DNA from: Puffinus mauretanicus | Lineage: Eukaryota; Chordata; Aves; Procellariiformes; Procellariidae | Assembly (NCBI GenBank): GCA_023333565.1 | Contig: JAJKFH010002183.1 | Span: forward strand, 60,197 to 124,196 | Direction: 5' to 3' | Length of the DNA stretch: 64,000 nt | Part shown: piece after piece, positions 33,344 through 45,031 of the stretch | How positions within the stretch are numbered: the first letter of the stretch is position 1 | Layout of the letters: every line of letters starts with the position of its first letter | The notes under the pieces: model-generated | Databases searched by the model: none | The model's input: only the letters and a program-made list of their open reading frames with translations | Told to the model about the DNA's origin: nothing | Program-made: the position numbers and the translations under genes

Positions 33344-34054
33344 GTGATGTTGGATCCTGTATATTATGGGGTATTTATAGGACACACTAAGTTTTTTTTT
33401 TTAATTTATTTACTTGAGTCAAGAAAGATAAATGGGATTCTGTATCCAAGTGCTTGTATCCAAAGGAAATTAAAAGAAACACAGTCCTCTTGAACTTGGC
33501 CTCCACTCAGGGCAGAAAAATGACACAGAAATGACCCTTCTTAGATTAAAGAACTCCTCATGCCTCAAAGGAGATGGTAGAAATTAGTTTGTAAAAGTCT
33601 TTCCTTCTCATGTTACACATTTTCTGCTTCTCCTCATCTCTACTTTTTTCCTATTAGAAGTGCCACCAAAAAAAAAAGAAAAAAAGAAACAAAAATCCAC
33701 CAACTTTGCTGTGGTATCTTCTAATACTACTTCTAAACACACTCTCTTGTGTGACCCATGAATGCTGCTTTAATGCTGACTTCAGTTTTCCATCATTGAA
33801 CGTATTTCAAGATGGAAAATGGTTTTAAGTTTCCTGATCTGCAGTTTTGGGTTTAAAACCTCATCTCTCATTTTAATAATAGTAATGATCCTATTCTGAA
33901 CTGCTTTCATGTTTTCCATCTGAAGAGCTGGCACACGTCCTACACATTTAAGCACAACAACATCCTAGGACCAATGAGTGCAAACTGCCAGAATTCAGAT
34001 CCAGTTCATTGCACAAATCAGAGCTGTTTGTATTTGAAACCTTGTTTTAGATTC

Positions 34055-34130
34055 ATTATTGCAATGTACCGATGGGAAAGGAGGAACTGAGAGGCAACGG
34101 GATCTTGCAGGTCGCACGCTGAATATAATC
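34055..34130 (-). mobile_element. Possible MIR-type SINE fragment, antisense
   Basis: GATGGGAAAGGAGGAACTGA, GAGGCAACGGGATCTTGCAG and GTCGCACGCTG follow the antisense MIR core order (GATGGGAAACTGAGGCACAG, then ACTTGCCCAAGGTCACACAGC). Only about 75 bp are covered. Confidence 0.42.
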
Positions 34131-35523
34131 AGACCAAGGAGCAACCCATCCCCATGTCTTCAGGCTCTTGGGCAGGAGGAGCTGGCTGCAGGTCAGCCTG
34201 GCAGCTGCAATCTCTGGCAATGAGAAATGCTCACTGGAGATGCTGAAGAGATGACAACCTTTGTGTTGTCTCCAGACGCAAATGAGTTCGTTCAGGACTC
34301 TGGGAGAATTTTGGGGTTGCTGCTGCTGTTGAGCACCAAGAGAACAGCTTCTGCAAGGAGTGATTTCCTCCCTCTGTGGTTGATTTGGTTGAATGTGATT
34401 GATTAGGGTAACTAATCCTAGAGATGATTTGGAGCCAGAGGCTGCACAACACATATGATGGGTCTCTCTCTTCTCTTTGTTAAACGGGAATAAACCAGAT
34501 TTTTCCTTTGCTGCAAATTTCCAAGCAGTGAGGTTTCTGTGAACCCATTACACGTCTTGTGTCTTGCTCTTCCCCCGACAGTGGCAGTGTCTGAGGTCAG
34601 TGCCAAGATCCTCGTTACAGAATGACCCCATCCTTGCCAGCACGGCTCCATGCATCATTCCATGCAAAGGAACAGCCCACGTGGGATGCCACGGGCAAGG
34701 CAGTTTGTACCCGAGAGGGAGGAAGGAAGGAACAGTAAGCTTGCCCTGGCAACACGTGAGGGTGTAGAAGAAGAATTCAGTAAACCACTATTAGCAATGG
34801 AGAGAGGAGGAAGGGGACAGAAAGGAGAGGCGAATATGGGAGAGAAACCCTGGACTGCAGCAATGTGCGGGGGTTGTCCCTGCCTGCACCCAGACGTGTT
34901 CTCTCTCCTACAGGCAGGAGCACCCTGCGTGCATCAGCACAGTCCGTCTGGTAGCGGCTGGTCCTTGTCGTTCTGTATTGCACTTTGGTACAGGATCACA
35001 AGGTGATCTCTGCAGGTCCAGATCAGCCTCCAAAGCAGATCTCCATATCCTTGAAAGTCAACCCATCAGAAATGACGGGGGGGAGAAGAATTTAAAAGCA
35101 CACCTCTTTTTGTCCTTGCTGGGGTGTTCTCTGATAGAAATGTTAGGGGAGGGAGGCTTTTCATATTGTTCTACCAAAACTGAATAAAAATAAGGATAAA
35201 ATTTTGGAGATGGTGGGAATGAAATTAAGGGGTTTGCTTGTCTCTATAACAACCTTCTGGCTAGTAATCTGACCAGAAATAGTAATTTGAAAGGGAAGAT
35301 AATTAAATTAAACAGGCAACCAAACTGGAGGAATGAGACTTTTGATGAAGAAGGGTGGCTGGGGAAAAAGTAGAGGAGGTGGCAGGGAAAAGAAGGACAT
35401 CTCTTTAAATTGTCAATCTCTCAGGGCAAGGTTGCTGCAGACATAATGAGTGTCCTAGTGAATTATCTCCCACTTTTATTGTCTGTTGCTACCATGGAAA
35501 GATGGGGAGGTGGAGAAACTAAC
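34131..35523. other. No gene seen
   Basis: A CTTGCCCTGGCAAC word at 34740-34753 is one base off an RFX X-box. It shares its wider context with the X-box at 48131. A/G-rich stretches lie near 34795-34830. No exon or repeat family recognised. Confidence 0.45.
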
Positions 35524-35547
35524 TTTTTTTTTTTTTTTTTTTTTTTT
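35524..35547 (+). repeat. poly-T tract (T24)
   Basis: Uninterrupted run of 24 thymines. It could be the poly-A tail of a minus-strand retroposition, but no parent sequence is recognised beside it. Confidence 0.9.
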
Positions 35548-37009
35548 GAATTTGGACAGACTTAAAGAAGTGGCATCAAATTTGAAGGGCACCCAATCAA
35601 TCTGTTGTCCTAGCTGCATGAAATTGTATTTCCCTGCCACTTCATATCTTATTTGCAGCAGCTGGGCTGTAAGTCATTGGTGATAACATTCTTTATTATG
35701 CAGCCGTGTTTATGAACTGTGCCTGGAAAGAGATGATAGAAATATGCAGCAATATGCAAAGGGGGGGATGCTGGGGGGAGGGGGAATAAATGCTAGTTGC
35801 TAGGGCAACCGTGGGGCTATTTTGGGCATCAAATTTTGCAGATGATGAAAAGCATTTTCATGTGATGGTTGGTCTCTCTGGGAAGAGAAGGGGAGAGAGG
35901 GCACACAATAAACCGGGAAGATAATATTCAAGAAGGCAGTCATTTAATTTTTTCATACATAAATACAGATATAGTTTCAGCTGTACTGAAAATGTATTAA
36001 AACCAAAGGAACCAGTACCTCCTAGTTAAGGGGAAGGAGAGATGTTTTAAATAGCTAAATAGGAAATGGCATGCTAGTAATTTGGGAGGCTTTCCTACAT
36101 CACTGGGCAGAGTCTAAATCTAGCTGGGGCTCTCGGGAAGCGCTGCGTGAGTCAGCCTGGTGCTGCAGTTACCCCTGCTCACACCCCGTCCCTCTCACCA
36201 CGAGCAACTACCAGCTCGTTCCCCCAAAGGCTGTCTCCATCTCTATCACAGCAGCAATTGAGCCAATTAACTCACAACCCCTTCTTCACAGGTTAAAACC
36301 CCCAAGTTATCAAAGGCTGCTCTTGACTCTTGCAAGGATCAGATGATACCTATACTTGATACCCATTAAAATGCTAAGATTCATAAAAAAGGGGAATTGC
36401 TTTCAGGCCGTTGCCCTCAGCCAGAGATCTCCAACCTGCAGGATCTGAGCTGCTCCCACCACGCTGACACGGGGGGCGTGGAGGAAAGGGCTGGGTGTCC
36501 CCCCCGCACGCAGCCCGGGGCAGAGGCAGACGATCCTGTTGGGGCAGACCCCGGGGACTTTCAGGACTGAGGTTCGGGCATGGCATCAGCTCGTGCCTTT
36601 GCAACGCTTTCAGCTGAAAGTAGTACTGAAGGTCGCCAGGGCCAAGGGCGTTTTTACAGAACAAGCACAAGTTTCTCATTTTTGGCCTGTAACAGAGCAA
36701 TACCAGAGAGAAAAGGCAGGTCACAGCAGGGGGTGAGAGGTGAAATCACCTGCATTTGCCGCAGCTGGGACCGGGGCGGATCCTCCTCTGCTGGTGGGTC
36801 CTGGGTGGGAACGCAAAGGGCAGCCCCAGGGAGGGTTCTGCACCTTCACCTGCGGACCCCTCGCACCGGCAGGAGCGCAGGCGGGCAGAGGTGGCAGCGC
36901 TCGGGAAGGCAGGACTGCGAGCAGGGTAGGAGCTCGTCCTGATCTCTCAGCTTCTGACTTTTCTGAGCGTAAAGTTTGCTTATCCTCTAGACTAGCTCTG
37001 TTGCAGTGA
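35548..37009. other. No gene seen; CpG patches at 36.4-36.95 kb
   Basis: AT-rich in the first part, then GC-rich from 36400 to 36950. CAGCAGGGGGTGA at 36724 resembles a CTCF core with mismatches. Frames in the GC-rich part (116-120 codons) lie on both strands and have no domain. Confidence 0.45.
35796..35809 (+). promoter_or_regulatory. RFX X-box motif
   Basis: GTTGCTAGGGCAAC is a near-palindromic RFX dimer site (GTTRCYNNGGNAAC) in a G-rich context. It is one of three in the window. Confidence 0.42.
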
Positions 37010-37400
37010 TGCTTTTCTTAATTTGATTTTACTGGAATTGCTCTGAATGAGAACAAGCTTATGCGTGTTGTTTGCAGCCCCTGGATGATCACTGTTGCTC
37101 GAGCTGTTCTTAAAATCCTTGGGACTCTAAATATATTGGCACATTAAGCCGGTTAAAATGAACTGCGCATGTTTTCAGCAAGAGATCTATTTCAAATGCA
37201 ATATAATGTGACTCTCTTATTGCTCTAAAGTTGTGTTTTTAATTAAGTAGTTATCAGTGGCAGTGAGATTCTTCTTGAATAATTAAATCAAGGTAGTTTA
37301 GTGAGTAATTGTAAAGCGAATTGCTGAGACCATCAGGCTGCTGTTGAGACAGTCTGTTTTCTTTCAGAAAATTAATCCAAGTGACGCGTGTTGCTAAGAA
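37010..37400. promoter_or_regulatory. Candidate conserved non-coding element
   Basis: About 390 bp holding TTTTTAATTAAGTAGTTATC, GAATAATTAAATC, GAGTAATTGTAAAGCGAATT and AAATTAATCC. It has no repeats and no transposon similarity, and GC-rich DNA lies immediately to its left. Motif-rich and enhancer-like, but not tested by alignment. Confidence 0.33.
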
Positions 37401-39283
37401 AGTAGTAGAACATTGTGCTGGGTAATGGGCATTTGTCTTGGTATGCTTTGTGTCTCAGAGCTGCGTCTTTCTAATTCCGCCTTCCCATCTTTCAGTTGTC
37501 TTCTCCAGAAACAAATGCTGATGACTTTCCACTTTGCATGTTCCCTTTCCCTTAATCTGCCGCCCCGGGTAGTTCAGCACAGAAGGCTGAAAAGGGAGGG
37601 CTGATAATTTACTTACTAAACAACATAAGCACGGACCTGATTTTACCAGTTCTCATGTGCATGAAACAGGACTTTCTGGTCTGGGTTTCCTAGCTTTTGG
37701 CCAAGGCAGAGCTGAGCCAGCCCCGTCTCTTACACCTGGCATCTAATTCAGAGGTTTTGTTGCTTGTGTGTTAATCTGGTATTTAAGGTGTCTCACTTGG
37801 CATGTAGTAATTCTCTCGCTGTTAGATACTCTGAATATAAACAGCCAACGGATATCTTCCATCATATTAAACTTTATTTGCCAGGAGATCAAAGGGAAAT
37901 CCTCTGCACAAACCCTGAACGTCTGCGGGTGCCTCCTGCTGCAGTCTGTGCGGACTGCCTACAAAATAGATGTCCATCCACATGCACAGGGAAGGACAAC
38001 ATGTGCACACTGTGGAAACAGTATTTTTGACAGATTTGTTATTTTTAAAAGCCTGCCTCGTGTACTCTTAGTAGCTTTCCCTGCTCTGACCGAGGAATAT
38101 GTCCAACAAATATGAGCATTACACAAACTTTGAGGAAGCTAAGCTGACTCCAGACCAGCTTGTTGATATTTTCAAAGGCAAAATGAAGAATTAAGTGAGG
38201 AGAGCCTGGCCACCCTCCTGACATTATCCTCAGGCATCAGCAATCACACAATAATTTACCAGCTGATGTTTTGTTAGGGCGTTTATTCTGTAACCACAAA
38301 GTCCAGGAGGACTGATGGGGATACTGATATCTTGTGGGTTTACTTCTATGAAGTGGGATTTTTCTAAAGTGCCTCAATAATTTAGGAATTCAGCCTTATT
38401 GAAAAGCATTCGGGTACCTTTGGAAATCCCATTCATGACTCTCCGTTATGCTTTATGAGCCTGCAGCCCTCAACGGGGACGTTATTTCATGCTCTAGGTA
38501 ACAATGTAAAACTCTGTGGTTTTTAGCACCATACTGGCTTTTCACCGGGAGAACAATTTACAGAGATATCGTTGCTATAGCGGACTCAATTCCCCATGCC
38601 TTTTCTAGAGCCTTCCTGCTGTCACCTTTGGCTTTTCCTCAAAGCTTCAAGGATTTTCTAGCAGAGATGGGGCGGCTTTGCTCCAGCTCTGGGCTCTGCT
38701 CTCGAGTCTGCCGTTACCGGCTGGGGGTTTTCGGACAAAACAACTCCTTCTGTCTGTATTTGGACCTCTCTAAAATAGAGATATTGGCACCAGCAGGGCC
38801 AATGGATAGGGCGAGGGGGAAGCTTTTGGGGGAAGAGAGGCTGCAGAACTGCGGGGCATCCTTAGCTGTTATCGGCTGCTCAAGTTTTGATGAATTGTTA
38901 GATTTTAAAAGTCTTTGGAAAAATTGTCCCACTTCTTGCTACAGAAGGTGGCAGACATCTCAAATTTTTTTTTTTTTTAAAGAGGAAGTTTAGGAAAGAA
39001 AAGAATTTTTTTCTTTTATTTTTTAGGGCTTTTTCTGTGTGTTTCCAACTCTTTTGGCCTCCAAGAATGGGTTGGCTGTCTTTTGCCATATATCTGTACC
39101 AGTGCTGAGAAACTGGAAACTTTTATTTCTTCATTTCTGGTCCCTCTTGCACTTGAGCTACCAGAAACGCTGAGCACAAAGTTGAAGCTATCTTTCTGTG
39201 CGCTGTATAGTGTAAATACTGTTGGAACAAATATGGGTATAAAATTTGGGAATAACACAAATTCAATTTTTTTTTTTTCCCAG
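37401..39283. other. No gene seen
   Basis: Mostly AT-leaning sequence. AT-rich words at 37800-37880 and 38230-38290 (CAATCACACAATAATTTACC) could be further small conserved blocks. No repeat family or exon with both splice sites before 39284. Confidence 0.45.
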
Positions 39284-39349
39284 GACATGGAAGCTTCTGC
39301 CTGTGAATTTAATACCAAAGACGATCAAGATCTTGGTGACAGACAGAAG
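39284..39349 (+). other. Exon-like open segment (66 bp)
   Basis: Preceded by a long pyrimidine tract ending TTTCCCAG and followed by AGACAGAAG|GTCAGT, so both splice signals are good. The 66 bp are a multiple of three and are open for 22 codons in frame 1, starting DMEASACEFNT and rich in acidic residues. It is not a protein I recognise. It could be a small alternative exon, a lncRNA exon or a chance arrangement; no companion exon is identified. Confidence 0.3.
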
Positions 39350-40249
39350 GTCAGTCTTTTAGCTTTGTTTAATCCAAAACTAAATCATGTTTCTTAACAC
39401 CGATTGTGTTGATGTCTTCTGCTTTACAACAGAAAGATGTGCACCCTGGTTGGCAAAAGTTAGTCTTTATCGTTGCTGAGATGAACTATGGCAGAGGTAG
39501 CCAGACTGGGGTGATGTTTTTGACACTGGTCCCAGATGTGAAGCCCAGGCTCAGCTTTACTTAAAACTCAGGTTCAGGATCACACTCTGTTACAGGCTCT
39601 TTGTGTAGCTGCTTGGTGCCAGATATGAAAATGGACATAGGCATCTTGGTTTGACGCTCGCATCTGAGAGTGTAAATCTCGCCCGTACGCCTGAAGTTCT
39701 CCTGCACTTACCCAGATCTCCTTTGGTAACGCACGTGTTCCTGCCCCTTTTTGTAAGGGAGCAAAGAAGTGGTATTTTACGACACTCTGATTCTGTCTGG
39801 AGTAGGACAAGTACTTAAAAACAAAAAAACCTGCCTTGCAAATATTTGTTTAAATGTTCCATTTTTACTGTTTATATTCCATTTGCATGTGGGATGTGGA
39901 AAGATGCATTTTAATCCAAACAGTGACAGAGGTGATGGCTTTGCCATCCAACATTTCAACATAACAACTTCATTTTTTTTTTTCTCAGAACAGCCTTATT
40001 TATAACAGAGGAGTGTAAATGAGAAAAAGAAAGAAAATGCATCTTTGTGTGCCAGTTTCTATCACCTCGCTTCCAAATTCAGTTTGCTGGTTTTAATCAG
40101 CTCTGCTTCCCTAGAAGGCCCTTTAGCTGTTCTGTCAAAATTTGTTTCTACACATGCGTTTGTGTTTGACCAGCCTTCAACTAAAATAGGCTGCGTACTA
40201 GGGTTTTTGGTAGCATCACTGGGGGAGATTTTCCTTTTTTTAAGAAGTT

Positions 40250-40318
40250 TGTGTGTGTGTATATATATACATTCTTGATATATTTATACATATAAAATAT
40301 GAAATATATATGTATATT
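40250..40318 (+). repeat. (GT)n(AT)n microsatellite and TA-rich tail
   Basis: About five GT units run straight into AT units (40251-40269), followed by imperfect ATAT sequence to about 40318. Confidence 0.85.
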
Positions 40319-41689
40319 GTTTAGATATGTATTTTGCAGTAACTTAAATGGCAGTCCCAAATCTGTCAGTTCTCCTTCCTGGCTGTTTGGTTCCTGCCCT
40401 GGGCAGGAACAGTGTGGTTACCCCTTAGCAGACACGTTTAATAGTTGGTACCGAAGCCCACAGGAGACCGTGGAAGTTTGGATAAAATATTTTTATTTGA
40501 TGATAGGTGAAGTAGAAAAATCAGACAAAATATCTGAAGGCTGTCCCTAGGCGATAGCAGCATAGCTAGAGCATCTGGTATTCCCTACAGCAGCAAGGCG
40601 TTTCAAAAGAAAACGCAGTGAAGATCAGAAATCATTACTGAAGTACGGACTGCCCCAGCAGCTCCAGGATTTCGGTTAAAAGAACCAAACCAAACCAAAA
40701 AAAAAAAAAGAAACCATTTTTGCTCAGGAAATGTTTTGTTCACTCCAGTGACCCCTCTACAGCCAGCAGCCTCCGCTGGGTAGATGACTTCTCTGCCATT
40801 CGTTGACCTTGCTATCACGGATTGAGCCAAACCCTCTGTTTGTCAGTGCTGCAAGCCAGAAATGGTGGTTTCACGGCTATTAGTGTAGCTCTTGTGCATG
40901 GGAAGAGCTGAGGTGAGTCGGTGCTGCTAAAGGACTGGTTTTTTAAAGGCCTTGGAAAGAGAATTGTTTAACAAAGCTCTTGCGTCTGTCCCATGCGTGT
41001 CAAACTTAGCATCTTCTATTGAGAAGGTTATCTGTAACGCGTGCCACTTTCACAGGCAGGTGCAGACCGAGTTGGTTGCTCCAAGTAGAAAAATAGCATT
41101 ACATCTAAGAGAAGCTTTAGAAGACAGGAATTGCTTTAAGTCGCACTTCTCCATCTCATCAGCACGAGGGAACCCTCAGTTCCTTGGGGTGAAATCGGAG
41201 GGAGGGCAGGCATTTAAAGCAGGACACAGCCCTGCAGACTAGGCAAGCACCAGCTTTATGCCCTTGTGGATACTCAAACCTAATGGATATTGCAACGTGT
41301 GCTTGATTTTTACTAAGACTTAGACGCACGGGGCTGGAAGGAGCCTCGAGTGCTGCCGTAGCTCCCCTCGCTGCTCCGGTGAGGGACCAGCTGCGCCTTT
41401 CCCTATAATTTCAGTTCCTGATGCCTCATCCAGGTTCAAGGGGGCAGAAACTTTTGCCTCTTCATTTTGAGCCTGAAACAATGGCTGAGCTATCGGCCTC
41501 CCGTCAGGGTGAAGGAGGTAACCTTCCTCCTGATGGTGTCCTCATGAATAATTCCTTCGCTCGCCCACTTGATTTCAGGTTTCCCAAAATAACCGACACT
41601 TTTCACACTGAGAGCGAGCAATTCTGGGGAAAATAAAATACATTAAACAGCTACAACACCTTGAGAAAGCCCTGAGCGAGTTGGTGATT

Positions 41690-41709
41690 AAAAAAAAAAA
41701 AAAAAAAAA
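41690..41709 (+). repeat. poly-A tract (A20)
   Basis: Twenty adenines. An AATAAAATA word lies about 55 bp upstream (near 41633), so a retroposed 3' end is conceivable, but no parent gene is recognised. Confidence 0.85.
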
Positions 41710-44139
41710 GGCAGAAGAGCTTCTGTAGGAAATTTTGAGAGTTGATGGGAAAACACCATAATCCCTCCCTCCTCCCATGTGCAGTGAATATCGGCCTCGG
41801 TTGCTTCTTTTGGGACGTGACTGTCTTCTGTCTGTGAATCCGCATTCGTGGGAGCTGGGGTCCCTGGGAAGATGGGGAGGGACGACATGGGCGATACTCA
41901 CAGCACGGCTTGATCTGCCGTCGGGATCCGTCCCGCCTGCCTGAGCAGCCTTTCCCCTTCAGACAATTCAGAATTTCCTTTCCGAGTGCGACTCCCCTCT
42001 TCAGATGTGCTGTACAATGTCTCTCCACTGGATACCCACTGAATGCCTAATTTTTAACCGCTCCGTCAGATCCACAAAAGCTGTTACTGGAGGTGTTTGC
42101 ATAAAAGAGCTCCACTATAGGTATCTGAGAGCAGCTGGCGATGCTCTAGGCAGTATCCAGCAGTGCCGATCGAGGCAGGATGCTTTAGTCTCCCTGGCTT
42201 AATGACTATGTGCATTTTCTTAATGTACCCTCCCCCTCAATTGCCTCCTAAATTAGCATGCAGGATGTGTCCAGCCTTGGAAAGAAAAGAAGTTTGGAAC
42301 CTCTTCGATTTAGACAAGCCAGGTTGTGATATTATTGAAAATAAAATGCAAATCTGACATAGATCAGAGGACGGTGTGGGCTCAGCCTTGGGCTCTGTCC
42401 AGGCTCGTGCAACGCAGACTGGGGCACGTGAGGAAGACGATGGCTTTGCCTCGTACAACCCTACTCAGCACCATGAGCCCAGCCTGGGTTCAGCCTTGCC
42501 TTTGGCATGAGGTGAAGCATGTTCACAGTGGTTTTGTCTTGTTTGCACCCCCCGATAACAGTCCTTGGAGGTGGTTTAACCGGCTGGGCAACGCTAGCGT
42601 GGAGCAGGACTCCTGTCATACCCCAGTGGTGGAGCTTACGGATGTGCAGTTGGTTGTTAGAGCTGGACACAGCACGGAGGAGTTCAAACATCGAACGTTT
42701 GGATTGACTTGCGTGGGTGATAAAATCAGTAGCGTTTGATGGCCGCTGCCTGCTAAAGGCTTTTAGGTGCCCGCTGTGAGACGTGGCCTGACCTGTGTGA
42801 ATGAGGCTCCCTGGGAGACCTGCCCACGGCTGAGGTCCTTCATGTCTGGATTGAAGCAGACCAAGAGCGTGAGTCTCCCAAGTCACTGGTACCCCTTTGA
42901 GGGAGAGGCAGTCACGTTGCTGTGAAGGGAAGGGTCAGTGGGTGCTGCTCCAGCCTCCACTGGGCATCTCTGGTAGGTGATGTGTTCCCCAGTTATGTGA
43001 GTGTTTAAGATGCTGGATGATTTCTCCATCAAACTTCCCTGTGTGGTTAACGGCCACACTGTAGAAATGTAGCCCTTGTGGCATTTGGTGTTGTTTTTTT
43101 CCTCTCAATGTCCTCCCTTTTTCTTCTCTCCTTCACCTCTCCTGCCCTTCAACGCTGTGCTTTTAAATCTAAAATCAGTTTGGCTTTAGGTTAAGGACAA
43201 TCCTTAAGAAGCAAACCACAAATCACATAGGAGAGAGCGCGTCAGGCCAGAGAGCCCCAACCTGCTGCTGACACCTTTACCCCGTGATCTGCCCCCGTCT
43301 CGCTCCTTGGTCTGCTGTGCTTTCTCGGGATGCTCGCCAGGAACACGTGTGCTTTGTGTAAAACACACAACTGCTCTTCACGAATTCATGCTTGAAATCA
43401 CAGGTATTTAGAGGCGTTTGTGCCCTCCGGAGCTGGGGTTGCAGGGCAGGAGCTGTGTTTCCCTGGGAATGCAAGTGTGCGCAGCGTTTAGTACACCCTG
43501 TTTTCTTGCTTTGGTGTTACGGGAAACTTCAAGATGAGATGCGATAATGATAATAACAGTGGAAAAATGCTAAAGGATGATTTGCTTTAATGAGTGCAGA
43601 AACACAGGGAAGCAGGTATTGTTTTGCTACTGTGGCTTACTGAAAACTAACCACATAACCAGGTGTTAGTGCTTGCAGGGCTCGTGGCGCAATCGGCGGT
43701 GCAAATAACTGATTCCAAAGTTGATATAATCAAAGAATAAAAGAAGATTGGATGTTATAGGTTAAGTTGTTGTAAATTAAAGCAGCTCTGCTGAGCTCAT
43801 TGCAGTTGTTCTGGGTTTTTGCAAATGTGAGCGAGAGGAGTCGGCTCTGTTTTTCCAGCTGCTGATTGGCTGAAAAATGCCATTTTCTGGTATGTGAGTA
43901 AAAGTGAGTGGGGTAACTTGGTCCTCATAATACGGAATATTTCCTGTTGCAGTCCTTCTATGTGTACTATAAGCCAGACAGACCTGTTGTCCTCTTACAA
44001 GCTGCAAATTACCCAGGCAAATGTAATTACCCATTCCCTTTGTTATTAGTGTGCAGCTAGGAAGCTTCAAGCAATTGTCCCTTTCTTGGTATTTCAAAGC
44101 TTACTTGCAAGATGCATCCTTGATATTGAACACAATGAG

Positions 44140-44830
44140 ATGTCCTTTTTTTTTTTTTTTAAATTCAATTAAACATTTGCCTACTGTGACTCTTTATTCA
44201 CTGCAAATTGTCTCTGTAAATAATCTTCATCAAAAGTCAGAACCAATCCCCATTAGTTGTTTAGATTAATTAATGAGTCCCCCTGGAGCCACCCAAATGA
44301 ATTCAATTTAAACGTCAACAACTTGGCTATGGAGTTTCCCAGGTTGGCATTAAGACAATATTAAACCTGCAATAAGTCACATTTAAAATGTTAATTCAAA
44401 GAAGCTCTCCATTTAGAGCATTTAATTAAATCCTTAAATAAACTGCATGGGCTCAATACCAGATGGTTCTGCATTTTCATTGCAGCAGAGAGCCTTGAAG
44501 TCATTGAGGGAAGTAATATTGGAGGCATGGTGAAGATAACCAGGATATATAGTGTAATAAAATCTAATCTTGTTTCCAGCAGGGAGATTCAGTGTATGTA
44601 CACAACCTAGGCTAAAATTGTAAGTTAATTACATTAACCCCAGTGTACTCTGGTATCTGAGCAGCCAGAGATGAAATTAGTCTTTTTCCTATCATAAGAT
44701 TCTTTTCAACTTCACTATATTAATTTTTAGCCAAATACTTACTCATAAGGAAAATTGAAGTTAATGTAACCAAAGACAAAGTAATGCAGTCTTAATATTC
44801 TGAAGGGATTACGGAGGGCCGTGAAAATAC
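44140..44830. promoter_or_regulatory. Strong candidate conserved non-coding element
   Basis: Nearly 700 bp of AT-rich, non-repetitive sequence with palindromic TTAATTAA at 44267 and TTTAATTAAA at 44421. It also holds GAATTCAATTTAAACG, ATGTTAATTCAAAG, AAGTTAATTACATTAACC and ATATTAATTTTTAGCC. There is no CpG patch, no transposon similarity and no coding frame. The density and spread of homeodomain-type cores is the highest in the window. This is the block I would first expect to be conserved across amniotes; that expectation is inference. Confidence 0.4.
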
Positions 44831-44954
44831 ACTTTGCAAATGTCACTCACTTTGAATGGATTTGTGGTGGGAAGGTGGGGGAAAAAGAATTATGGCTGTG
44901 ATCCGCACCATGCTGGGGTTAATAAAAGTCGTGATTTAAGAAATTTGGGCCTTA
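44831..44954. other. Flank of poly-A array
   Basis: Unique sequence with TTAATAAAAG near 44918, a possible polyadenylation signal about 35 bp before the A-rich array. Confidence 0.4.
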
Positions 44955-44956
44955 GG

Positions 44957-45031
44957 AAAAAAAAAAAAAAGAAAAAAAAAAAAAGGAGAAAAAAAAAAAA
45001 AAGGAAAAAAAAAAAAGGAAAAAAAAAAAAA
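44957..45031 (+). repeat. Periodic poly-A array (A12-14 blocks split by G/GG)
   Basis: Five adenine blocks of 14, 13, 14, 12 and 13 bases are separated by G, GGAG, GG and GG, giving a period of about 14-17 bp. This is a tandem array of A-tracts, not a simple poly-A tail. Frames across it are lysine-rich or phenylalanine-rich artefacts. Confidence 0.9.

Larger units (their letters stand above)
27582..34054. other. No gene seen (6.5 kb)
   Basis: Mixed-composition DNA. GAATTAATTAAAACACTTAATT (31013-31034) and the AT-rich 30400-30610 stretch (CCAATTAAGTTAATTCAATC, CATAATTGACG) may be small regulatory blocks. A CCTCATCTCTCATTTTAATA word near 33858 resembles the MIR core. There is an A15 tract at 33329-33343. 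No convincing exon, RNA or repeat family otherwise. Confidence 0.45.
39350..44139. other. No gene seen (4.8 kb)
   Basis: Contains a TG/TA microsatellite (40250-40318), a CCAAACCAAACC/A-rich tract near 40685-40710 and an A20 tract at 41690. Frames up to 141 codons on both strands lack domains. No repeat family or RNA gene seen. Confidence 0.45.

Noticed and set aside
35524..35547. T24 as the tail of a minus-strand processed pseudogene
   Set aside because: No coding remnant or target duplication is recognisable on either side.
36374..36942. Frames of 116-120 codons on both strands
   Set aside because: GC-rich DNA with few stops; no domain and no splice pairing.
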